A stretch of DNA of 64,000 bases from Aminipila sp032051575 (lineage in GTDB: Bacteria > Bacillota > Clostridia > Peptostreptococcales > Anaerovoracaceae): the NCBI RefSeq assembly GCF_032051575.1, contig NZ_DAMBYD010000002.1, positions 1-64,000 on the forward strand, given 5' to 3'. Positions 52,671-60,033 of this stretch are shown in pieces; within the stretch, counting starts at the first letter, position 1, and every line of letters begins with the position of its first letter. The notes under the pieces are model-generated. The model was not told where the DNA came from, ran no database searches, and saw only the letters and a program-made list of their open reading frames with translations. A program made the position numbers and the translations under genes.

Positions 52671-53735
52671 ATGAAGGCTTTAAAAATATTACAAATAGCG
52701 GTTGAAAAAAATGCATCAGATATTTTCCTAATTCCAGGCGTAGGTTTTTCATTAAAGATTAATGGAAAGATTTATCCTCACGAGGGTGAAATCTTACTCC
52801 CTGATGATTTGGCTGATATTATTTCACAGATATATAATCTGTCAAAAAGTAGATCGATGGAGAAAGTAAACCGGTCAGGAGATGATGATTTTTCCTTTTC
52901 GGTCCAGGGGTTATCCAGATTTCGTGCCAGCATATTTAAGCAGAGAGGTTCTTTGGCAGCAGTTATAAGGGTTGTAACTTTTGATTTACCTGATTTTAAT
53001 GAACTACATATTCCTAAGACAGTTATAAACGTGGCAGAAATGAAAAAAGGACTGGTACTTGTTACTGGTTCTGCGGGTAGTGGTAAGAGTACTACACTAG
53101 CATGCATAATAGATCAAATAAATAAAACTAGAAATGCCCATGTTATAACCCTGGAAGATCCGATTGAATATCTTCATAAACATCAAAAAAGTATAGTAAC
53201 CCAGAGAGAAATTTGCACAGATACAGAGGATTATGTTTCGGCATTGAGAGCTGCACTTAGACAGGCCCCAGATGTAATTTTATTAGGAGAACTTAGGGAT
53301 TATGAAACGATTCGTACAGCTATGACAGCCGCCGAGACGGGCCATTTAGTTATTTCTACATTACATACCATAGGAGCGGCAAATACGATTGATCGAATAA
53401 TAGATGCATTTCCGGAAAACCAGCAGAATCAGATAAGAATACAATTGTCTATGGTTCTTCAGGCTGTTATTTCTCAACAATTACTTCCTACTGTTGACGA
53501 AACTACTATTCCTGCATTTGAGCTGATGTTTCTCAATAATGCCATTCGAAACATGATTCGGGAAAGAAAGAATCATCAGATTGACTCGGTTATATCTTCT
53601 GGTCAAGAAGAGGGCATGATTTCTATGGACAGTAGTTTACTAAATTTATATAAGACAGGGCATATAAGCAAAGACGTAGCATTGACCTATAGTACGAATC
53701 GGGAATTTTTAGAAAAGAGAATGGAAAGAGCATAA
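52671..53735 (+). CDS. PilT-type pilus motor ATPase
   Basis: A 354-residue secretion ATPase. N-terminal PAS-like domain (about 1-100, NASDIFLIPGVGFSLKINGK), Walker A GSAGSGKST (about 122-130), Asp box ITLEDPIEY, Walker B LRQAPDVILLGELRD, His box AAETGHLVISTLHT. The GELRD and AIRTAM-like (TIRTAMTAAETGH) motifs and the length are those of PilT retraction ATPases rather than PilB. ATG at 52671 follows GGAGAAGAG; the TTG at 52653 would start before it. No PilB or prepilin peptidase is in the window. Confidence 0.88.
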   Translation: MKALKILQIAVEKNASDIFLIPGVGFSLKINGKIYPHEGEILLPDDLADIISQIYNLSKSRSMEKVNRSGDDDFSFSVQGLSRFRASIFKQRGSLAAVIRVVTFDLPDFNELHIPKTVINVAEMKKGLVLVTGSAGSGKSTTLACIIDQINKTRNAHVITLEDPIEYLHKHQKSIVTQREICTDTEDYVSALRAALRQAPDVILLGELRDYETIRTAMTAAETGHLVISTLHTIGAANTIDRIIDAFPENQQNQIRIQLSMVLQAVISQQLLPTVDETTIPAFELMFLNNAIRNMIRERKNHQIDSVISSGQEEGMISMDSSLLNLYKTGHISKDVALTYSTNREFLEKRMERA

Positions 53736-53778
53736 TATTATGATTATTTAATAGCCAAATTGTTAATACTAATTCTGT

Positions 53779-53844
53779 AAAGAAAGAGGCTATTAAAAAG
53801 TATGTTTTGTCCCCCTTTAGCATAAATTAGCAGCTTCTTTCTTT
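53779..53844 (+). terminator. Terminator after the pilus-like operon
   Basis: A 13-bp stem AAAGAAAGAGGCT/AGCTTCTTTCTTT (one G-T pair) with a 40-base loop. The rest of the 347-bp gap 53736-54082 contains only the murA promoter. Confidence 0.55.
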
Positions 53845-53927
53845 ATTTGTGTGGTACTTAGTTGCCATAGTTTTACTAGATGGAAAAACTTGTTTGCGGC
53901 GATTATTAAATTGTATAATTATTCTTC

Positions 53928-53955
53928 TTGTAAATCAGAAAAAAAATGATATAAT
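53928..53955 (+). promoter_or_regulatory. Promoter of murA
   Basis: -35 TTGTAA (53928-53933), 16-bp spacer, perfect -10 TATAAT (53950-53955), about 128 bp before the start codon. Confidence 0.65.
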
Positions 53956-54082
53956 ATTTAAGGTGTGCTTTGGAAAATAAATTTTTGGCTAAAACGCTTA
54001 GCATACATGAGTATACATAGAAATTTGATAGGAAATTAGTGAATATAATAATAGATATAAATAGATTTATTTGGAGGGAAAG

Positions 54083-55345
54083 TTGGCTAAATATTTAGTT
54101 CAAAAAAGTGGTCCGCTTAGTGGTGAAGTTATCATTAGTGGCTCTAAAAACGCCGTTCTTCCTATTATGGCAGCTGCCATTTTGAGTGGTGAAGCTTGTG
54201 AACTGACAGAGGTTCCAGCACTGAGAGATGTAGATGTAATGTGTAAGCTGCTTAGAAGTTTGGGCTCAAAGGTTAAAGAACAATATAGTGAAAATAAGCT
54301 TGAAATAGAAACAAACGATGTAATAACTAACGAAGCTCCTTATGAGCTGGTTAAGAAGATGAGAGCATCTATACTAGTAATGGGTCCTCTTTTAGCAAGG
54401 ACTGGAAAGGCTAGAATAGCACTTCCAGGAGGATGTGCTATTGGTGCAAGGCCGATAGATTTGCACCTAAAAGGATTTCAGGCTCTTGGTGCGCAGATTA
54501 TTGAGGGACATGGGTATGTTGAAGCTGTTGCGGACAAGCTTATGGGAAATAATGTTTATTTAGATTTTCCAAGCGTGGGTGCAACAGAAAATATTATGAT
54601 GGCAGCAGTATTGGCTGAGGGAATCACCATTTTGGAAAATGTAGCAGAAGAACCAGAAATTGTAGATTTAGCTAACTTTTTGAATAGAATGGGTGCCCGC
54701 ATTAAAGGTGCAGGTACGGATACAATTAAAATAGAGGGAGTTTCCGCTCTTCATGGAGCAAAACACTCTGTTATACCGGATAGAATTGAAACGGGAACCT
54801 TTATGGTAGCGGCTGCAATTACAAGGGGCAATGTACTGATTAGAAATGTAGTACCTGATCATGTAAAACCGATAATTGCTAAACTAAAAGAATGTGGTGC
54901 TGCTGTTGAAATTACAGATGAAGGTATGATTGTAAGAGGGGATATAGCACCTCTTACCGCTACAGATATAAAGACATTGCCTTATCCAGGATTTCCAACA
55001 GATATGCAGTCGCAGTTTATGTCTCTTCTGGCAACAGTAAAAGGCTCAAGCATAGTTATTGAAACTGTATTTGAAAACAGATATATGCATGTGGGTGAGC
55101 TGAACAGAATGGGTGCAAATATAAAAATTGAAGGTAGGAGTGCAGTGATACAGGGCGAAAAACTTCTACAGGGAGCCCAGGTTATTTCTACGGATTTAAG
55201 GGCAGGTGCTGCATTAGTTTTAGCTGGGTTAACGGCTGAAGGAACTACTGAGATTTCCGAAATTTATCATATTGAAAGAGGATATGAGAAATTTGTGGAG
55301 AAATTTAGAGGAATTGGTGCAACTATCATAAGAGTTGAAGAATAA
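54083..55345 (+). CDS. murA: UDP-N-acetylglucosamine 1-carboxyvinyltransferase
   Basis: A 420-residue MurA, first committed step of peptidoglycan synthesis, transferring enolpyruvate from PEP; target of fosfomycin. The PEP-binding/catalytic Cys is C118 in LPGGCAIGARPIDLHLKG, and GSKNAVLPIMAA lies near the N-terminus. TTG start at 54083 with GGAGGG 4 bases upstream, giving the usual MxKYLV-type start; an in-frame TTG at 54071 precedes the site. Paired with spoIID, a classic clostridial and bacillar order. Confidence 0.94.
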   Translation: MAKYLVQKSGPLSGEVIISGSKNAVLPIMAAAILSGEACELTEVPALRDVDVMCKLLRSLGSKVKEQYSENKLEIETNDVITNEAPYELVKKMRASILVMGPLLARTGKARIALPGGCAIGARPIDLHLKGFQALGAQIIEGHGYVEAVADKLMGNNVYLDFPSVGATENIMMAAVLAEGITILENVAEEPEIVDLANFLNRMGARIKGAGTDTIKIEGVSALHGAKHSVIPDRIETGTFMVAAAITRGNVLIRNVVPDHVKPIIAKLKECGAAVEITDEGMIVRGDIAPLTATDIKTLPYPGFPTDMQSQFMSLLATVKGSSIVIETVFENRYMHVGELNRMGANIKIEGRSAVIQGEKLLQGAQVISTDLRAGAALVLAGLTAEGTTEISEIYHIERGYEKFVEKFRGIGATIIRVEE

Positions 55346-55358
55346 AAATTTGTTTGTC

Positions 55359-55412
55359 AACGGTTGATATTTTGAACATTTTATGAAAATGCTCAAATAT
55401 CAACCGTTTTTT
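55359..55412 (+). terminator. Terminator of murA
   Basis: A stem of about 23 bp (AACGGTTGATATTTTGA... with ...CAAATATCAACCGTT) and a very short loop, followed by six T. Confidence 0.85.
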
Positions 55413-55418
55413 ATATAA

Positions 55419-55434
55419 CGGAGTGTGAAGCCAC
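55419..55434. repeat. Short motif cggagtg-tgaagccac, copy 2
   Basis: CGGAGTGTGAAGCCAC, one base shorter than the copy at 2994-3010, again just after a terminator in a convergent gap. Confidence 0.45.
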
Positions 55435-55441
55435 GTCTTTT

Positions 55442-56449
55442 CTAATAAACTTTTACTCCTGTATAGTAATGCTCTAAAATTTGTTTATAGTTGGAGCCTT
55501 TTTGAGCCATTCCATTAGCACCATATTGACTCATACCTACACCATGACCAAAACCATTGCTGGTTATGGTAATCGTACTTCCATTAATTGAAGCTTGAAA
55601 ATTTGCAGAGGACAATCCCAATGCATCACGTAATTCTCTACCGTTATAGGTGGAATTGTTTATTTTTATATTTTCAACACGGCCTCCTGTACTTTTTGAA
55701 ATGACTGCAATGTTGTTTATTGGTGATGAGAGATTTCTGCCGGGATACTTTAAATTTAGTAAGTAAGCAAAGTCTTTTGCAGAAAAATGTTTTGTCTCTT
55801 GCTGGTGCGTTGCTCCTTCTTCATATGGGCTGTCTACACTTCTTAAATAAGGTACTGCTGAGGCAAAAACATCTTCTGAATTTTCAGTATGACCTCCACT
55901 GGAGGAGTGGAAAAGTGCCTGCTCTGCAAGCTGGCCATTATAATACATTAATTCGCCTTTTGTTGAATCTACTGCATCACATATTTTCTTCCAGTCTTCA
56001 TTTATCCACTGGTCACCCTTTAGGGATTTAAGCTCATATACACTGCGATATACCTGACAATGTGTATCATCACAAAGAGGTGCGTCAGGATGTGCAGGTG
56101 GATTACCGCCCTGTCCGGAGCGGGTTATTTTCGAAAGTGAATAAGTTCTTGCGGCTACGGCTTGGGCTTTTAGAGCTTCGGGTTCGAAGTTGGATGGCAT
56201 TTCCCCAGCAACAACACCTTTTACGTAGTCTTCAAAGGGAATCGATTCGGTCACTCCATAGGTGTGACGATAAACATTTATGTATTCAGGGGTCTGAATT
56301 TTATTTGTGAATATTTCAGGTGCAGGTGACTTAGAGTCCGGAGCTTTGTGAAAATTACCATTTATGCCTAGTAGTATAGATGGCAGTATAATAAACAAAA
56401 ATAGCTCTGTAATAATAATATATAAAATAGTTTTTTTCGTTATTCTCAT
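55442..56449 (-). CDS. spoIID: Stage II sporulation protein D (cortex/septum lytic transglycosylase)
   Basis: A 335-residue SpoIID: an N-terminal membrane anchor (about 7-29), then the SpoIID/LytB domain with the catalytic Glu in EPEALKAQAVAARTYSLSK (near residue 95) and the C-terminal GFGHGVGMSQYGANGMA motif. It degrades septal peptidoglycan during engulfment. The ATG at 56449 follows GAGAGGATT; a TTG at 56464 is in frame but overlaps the site. Expected sigma-E control was not verifiable in the short upstream gap. Confidence 0.93.
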   Translation of the reverse strand: MRITKKTILYIIITELFLFIILPSILLGINGNFHKAPDSKSPAPEIFTNKIQTPEYINVYRHTYGVTESIPFEDYVKGVVAGEMPSNFEPEALKAQAVAARTYSLSKITRSGQGGNPPAHPDAPLCDDTHCQVYRSVYELKSLKGDQWINEDWKKICDAVDSTKGELMYYNGQLAEQALFHSSSGGHTENSEDVFASAVPYLRSVDSPYEEGATHQQETKHFSAKDFAYLLNLKYPGRNLSSPINNIAVISKSTGGRVENIKINNSTYNGRELRDALGLSSANFQASINGSTITITSNGFGHGVGMSQYGANGMAQKGSNYKQILEHYYTGVKVY

Positions 56450-56529
56450 AGTAAATCCTCTCAATTTAGTTTATTATATTAACGAAAAGGACAAAGTATG
56501 CCTACCAAAAAGTATAAGGAGTCATAGTG

Positions 56530-57372
56530 ATGAGAGAAATAAATGTTTCCCAGATTACAAAAGCCATTGCAGAAATGGCAATTGCTACGAATCATAATTT
56601 AAGCAGTGATGTATGCAAAAGAATAACAGACTGCAGCCGTAGTGAAAAATGGCCAGTTGCAAAAGATATATTAAAAAATATTGAAGAGAACATAAAAATT
56701 GCCCAAGAAGGTGTTTTTCCATTATGTCAGGACACCGGAATGGCATGTGTTTTTCTCGAAATAGGGCAGGATGTACATCTCATAGGTGGAAACATCGAGG
56801 ATGCTGTAAATGAAGGTGTAAAAAAAGGATATACAGAGGGGTATTTAAGAAAATCTGTAGTCAGGGATCCGATTAGGAGAGGAAATACAGGGGATAATAC
56901 GCCGGCACACATTCATTATGACATTGTGGCAGGGGATAAGGTTAAAATAATTTTTGCCCCAAAAGGTTTTGGATCTGAAAATATGAGCCAGATAAAAATG
57001 TTTCCTCCTGCAGCGGGAGAAGCAGGTGTTAAAGATTTTATTGTTCAGGTGGTAAAAGATGCAGGGGCAAATCCCTGTCCTCCGATTGTTGTAGGAGTAG
57101 GTATAGGAGGAACCTTTGACCGTGCAGCTCTTATGGCAAAAGAAGCATTACTAATACCTTTTGATAAAGAAAATGAAGAGGAGTATTACAGGGAGATGGA
57201 GGAAGAACTGCTTACAAGAATAAATGACCTGGGGATAGGGCCGCAAGGGTTAGGCGGGAAAACTACCGCATTGTCAGTTAAAATAAAGACTTTCCCTACT
57301 CATATTGCAGGGATGCCCGTTGCCGTAAATATTAACTGTCATGTTTCCAGGCATGAAGAGAGAATTTTATAG
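56530..57372 (+). CDS. fumA: Fumarate hydratase (class I) alpha subunit
   Basis: A 280-residue alpha subunit of the two-subunit, 4Fe-4S class I fumarase (or the related L(+)-tartrate dehydratase). Cluster cysteines are expected in FPLCQDTGMA, PPIVVGVGIGGTFD-adjacent CPP and CHVSRHEERIL. The motif RGNTGDNTPAHIHYD is typical. ATG at 56530 with AAGGAG 8 bases upstream. The beta subunit follows by 9 bp. Confidence 0.9.
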   Translation: MREINVSQITKAIAEMAIATNHNLSSDVCKRITDCSRSEKWPVAKDILKNIEENIKIAQEGVFPLCQDTGMACVFLEIGQDVHLIGGNIEDAVNEGVKKGYTEGYLRKSVVRDPIRRGNTGDNTPAHIHYDIVAGDKVKIIFAPKGFGSENMSQIKMFPPAAGEAGVKDFIVQVVKDAGANPCPPIVVGVGIGGTFDRAALMAKEALLIPFDKENEEEYYREMEEELLTRINDLGIGPQGLGGKTTALSVKIKTFPTHIAGMPVAVNINCHVSRHEERIL

Positions 57373-57381
57373 GAGGGCCGT

Positions 57382-57951
57382 ATGACAGAAATAAAATCAC
57401 AAATTAAGAAAATTGAATTTCCATTTACCAAGGATAAATTGGGACAGCTGAAGGCTGGGGATAGTGTTTTGATTTCAGGCACTATTTATACGGCACGTGA
57501 TGCAGCGCATAAGAGACTAACAGAAATGCTAGATCAGGGAGAAGATTTACCGTTTAATTTAGAGGGTTCAATTATATACTATGTGGGACCGACTCCTGAA
57601 AAGCCAGGAAATGTCATTGGGGCTGCAGGACCCACTACCAGTTACAGGATGGACTCCTATGCTCCCAGATTTTTAGACTTGGGACAAGCAGCTATGATAG
57701 GCAAAGGTCAAAGATCCAGGGATGTGTTTGATGCGATTGTAAGAAATGGAGCCATATACTTTGCAGCAATTGGCGGCGCAGGGGCACTGATAGCTAGAAG
57801 TATCGTTAAGGCGGAAGTAATAGCCTTTGAAGATTTAGGTGCAGAGGCTGTGAGAAAATTAGAAATTGTAGATTTTCCTGCTATAGTGGTAATTGACAGC
57901 AAGGGCAATAACCTATATGAAATAGGCCCTAAAGAATATTTAGAATCATAA
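57382..57951 (+). CDS. fumB: Fumarate hydratase (class I) beta subunit
   Basis: A 189-residue beta subunit with the family motifs SGTIYTARDAAHKR, YVGPTPEKPGNVIGAAGPTT and GKGQRS; it supplies substrate-binding residues to the alpha/beta enzyme. GGAGG precedes the ATG. The stop codon runs straight into a perfect terminator hairpin. Tartrate dehydratase beta is the usual alternative annotation. Confidence 0.9.
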   Translation: MTEIKSQIKKIEFPFTKDKLGQLKAGDSVLISGTIYTARDAAHKRLTEMLDQGEDLPFNLEGSIIYYVGPTPEKPGNVIGAAGPTTSYRMDSYAPRFLDLGQAAMIGKGQRSRDVFDAIVRNGAIYFAAIGGAGALIARSIVKAEVIAFEDLGAEAVRKLEIVDFPAIVVIDSKGNNLYEIGPKEYLES

Positions 57952-57976
57952 AAGGTGTCCAATAAGGACACCTTTT
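57950..57976. terminator. Bidirectional terminator fumB / EAL-HDOD
   Basis: Perfect 11-bp stem AAAAGGTGTCC/GGACACCTTTT with a 5-base loop, giving T runs on both strands between convergent genes. Confidence 0.88.
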
Positions 57977-58000
57977 ATGATATGACAAGGATTACTAATT

Positions 58001-59218
58001 TTAATTAGTATATTTAATTATTTCAGAAGCCCATTTGACGGAGTCGATATAAGTAGACAAGATGTTCATAGGTTTTAGTTTTAATAATCTGCACAATCTT
58101 TCAACTTCATTCCAATCACCTTTCTCATAAGCTAAAGTAAGCTTTAAAGGGCGCCCTAAAATATTATCTCTATAAAGAATCGCTTCCTTTGTTTCAATGG
58201 GTAATGGAAGGTCTTCCAGGACTTTTTCAAGTGGCTTATTCATAAGAATATCCAACATAGAGAATAATCCAACTAAAAAGCATTCCGGAGCCCTTTCACC
58301 GAGGCCACAGCTAGGTGCAATCATTTCAAGCATTTTAGCTCTTTGAAGTGATACACATACTACTTCATCGCTTTGACCAGAAGACATACAACGAAGCACA
58401 ATTAAATACATCCACTTACGTATGTTAGAAAAGCCTAAACGCACAAGAGCTTTACGTACGGTACTGATTTGTTCAATGCCTCCATATATAGGTGAATTAG
58501 CAAATTTGAACAGCTTATAGGTTAAAGAAACGTCTTTTTCAACTATAGAAGAAAGGCTTGTATAATTAGGATATGGGCTGTTCAGTACCTTAATTATTTC
58601 AAAATGACTGGTTCCTATACTATTTATATCTTTGTATTTAAAAATCGAAGGTTTTGAAAAGTAGTAGCCTTGAAAATAATCATAACCAACAGATTTGGCA
58701 CGGTCAAAATCCTTGGACGTTTCCACTTTCTCTGCTAAAAATTTTAAACCGGGTCTTTTATATTTTTTGATGATTTTTATTTGATCAGCGGGAGTTGTGA
58801 GTAAAAAATCTACTTTTATTATATCAACGATGTCGATGACCTCGGGGTAAGCATAATTTATCGTAAAATCATCTAAAGCCAGGGTATAGCCCTTTTCTTT
58901 TAATTCAAGAAGCCGTTGCATAAACTCATCATCTGGGATGATATCTTCTAAAATCTCTATAGTCATATAATCCTTTGAAAAAAGAAGTGGAGTACCATCA
59001 TTAATCAGATTTTTTGTGAAGTTTATAAAAGCCCGCTTGCCATCTACAAGTTTTTCAAAAGTTGCTACTAGTGTGCTCCCCATAAGTACAGAGTTTGTGG
59101 CAGCATCAGCATCTTTTATATTGGCGGTTTGTGTTTCTGGATCTCTATATAATAGTTCATACGCAACAACATCTTTTAGTTGATCAAAAATAGGTTGTCT
59201 TGCAATATATATAAGCAT
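58001..59218 (-). CDS. EAL-HDOD signalling protein (YuxH-like)
   Basis: A 405-residue protein. Residues about 1-200 are an EAL-like fold where the catalytic EAL motif is replaced (VAYELLYRD) and other metal ligands are incomplete (IEILEDI, LALDDF retained; KVDFL), so c-di-GMP hydrolysis is doubtful. Residues about 200-400 are an HDOD domain (regulatory HD-related fold). YuxH/CdgJ-type proteins of this architecture affect motility and signalling. Single-gene unit. Confidence 0.85.
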   Translation of the reverse strand: MLIYIARQPIFDQLKDVVAYELLYRDPETQTANIKDADAATNSVLMGSTLVATFEKLVDGKRAFINFTKNLINDGTPLLFSKDYMTIEILEDIIPDDEFMQRLLELKEKGYTLALDDFTINYAYPEVIDIVDIIKVDFLLTTPADQIKIIKKYKRPGLKFLAEKVETSKDFDRAKSVGYDYFQGYYFSKPSIFKYKDINSIGTSHFEIIKVLNSPYPNYTSLSSIVEKDVSLTYKLFKFANSPIYGGIEQISTVRKALVRLGFSNIRKWMYLIVLRCMSSGQSDEVVCVSLQRAKMLEMIAPSCGLGERAPECFLVGLFSMLDILMNKPLEKVLEDLPLPIETKEAILYRDNILGRPLKLTLAYEKGDWNEVERLCRLLKLKPMNILSTYIDSVKWASEIIKYTN

Positions 59219-59368
59219 AGAACCCTCATTTCTAATAGAAGTCTATTTAAATCGAAAAATCAAAGCTAATACTGATTTCCTAATTATACCATTACTAGTA
59301 GGAAAAATAAAGCAAGGATATTTTCCACTAAAAGGAACAAATTATAATAAATAAAATATTATAAAGTG

Positions 59369-59397
59369 TTGACAGAAGAAGTTAGCTATGGTAAACT
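59369..59397 (+). promoter_or_regulatory. Promoter of the feo operon with overlapping metal-regulator box
   Basis: -35 TTGACA (59369-59374), 17-bp spacer, -10 TAAACT (59392-59397). A GTTAGC-TATG-GTAAAC box (59381-59396) overlaps the spacer and -10, so a bound repressor would block polymerase. Confidence 0.6.
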
Positions 59398-59487
59398 CAT
59401 AAATGAAGTTAGCAAAAGCTAACTATTTTTTAAAGCTTGCGGTTAGCGTAAGCTTACTTTTAAACATTAAGGTTAGCTTAGTCTAAC
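59381..59487 (+). promoter_or_regulatory. Cluster of DtxR/IdeR-like operator boxes
   Basis: Four TTAGC-type palindromes: 59381-59396, AGTTAGC-AAAA-GCTAACT (59407-59424), GGTTAGCGTAAGCTTAC (59441-59457), and AAGGTTAGC-TTA-GTCTAAC (59469-59487). They resemble the DtxR/IdeR consensus TTAGGTTAGCCTAACC. They precede feoA, as expected for iron control. Confidence 0.6.
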
Positions 59488-59503
59488 ATGAGGAGGTAAC
59501 ATT

Positions 59504-59716
59504 ATGCCATTAACGATGACAAGACCAGGAACACAGGTGACGGTTTCCACGATTAGAGGCAGGGACAATACAAAACGTTTTCTTGAAAATTTAGGATTTG
59601 TTGAGGGAACACGGGTAATGGTAATCTCTGAACTTGGAGGAAATGTTATTGTAAATGTTAAAGATGCAAGGGTAGCCATAAGCAAAACAATGGCATCAAG
59701 AATTCTTATAAATTAA
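59504..59716 (+). CDS. feoA: FeoA domain protein, copy 1
   Basis: A 70-residue SH3-like FeoA, a small cytoplasmic partner of the ferrous iron transporter FeoB. LGFVEGTRVMVISELGGNVIVNVKDARVAIS matches the family in segments such as GFVEGT and DARVAISK. AGGAGG precedes the ATG. Second FeoA follows. Confidence 0.88.
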   Translation: MPLTMTRPGTQVTVSTIRGRDNTKRFLENLGFVEGTRVMVISELGGNVIVNVKDARVAISKTMASRILIN

Positions 59717-59770
59717 ATAGATATAAACGGATAGGTATTAAATCTGTCATTTAAATAAATTGGAGGAGCT

Positions 59771-59995
59771 ATGAAAAATTTAAAAGAAGTGAAGTGCGGT
59801 GAAACAGCAATTGTACAAAAGCTGCAAGGCGAGGGAGCACTGAAAAGAAGAATTATGGACATGGGCATTACAAGGGGAGCTGAAATTTATGTAAGAAAAG
59901 TTGCACCTTTAGGTGACCCAATTGAAATAACAGTTAGAGGATATGAACTTTCAATTAGAAAAAGCGAAGCGGAAAATATAATTGTTCAACAATAA
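59771..59995 (+). CDS. feoA: FeoA domain protein, copy 2
   Basis: A 74-residue FeoA with the motifs MDMGITRGAEIYVRKVAPLG and EITVRGYELSIRKSEA, more typical than copy 1. TGGAGGAG precedes the ATG. Two separate feoA genes before feoB are common in clostridia. Confidence 0.9.
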   Translation: MKNLKEVKCGETAIVQKLQGEGALKRRIMDMGITRGAEIYVRKVAPLGDPIEITVRGYELSIRKSEAENIIVQQ

Positions 59996-60033
59996 ATATT
60001 ACTTTCACACTAATTGAAAATAGGAGGTAAAGC

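Noticed and set aside
58001..59218. Active c-di-GMP phosphodiesterase
   Set aside because: The EAL signature is replaced by YELLYR and other ligands are incomplete; kept as a probable non-catalytic EAL-HDOD protein.
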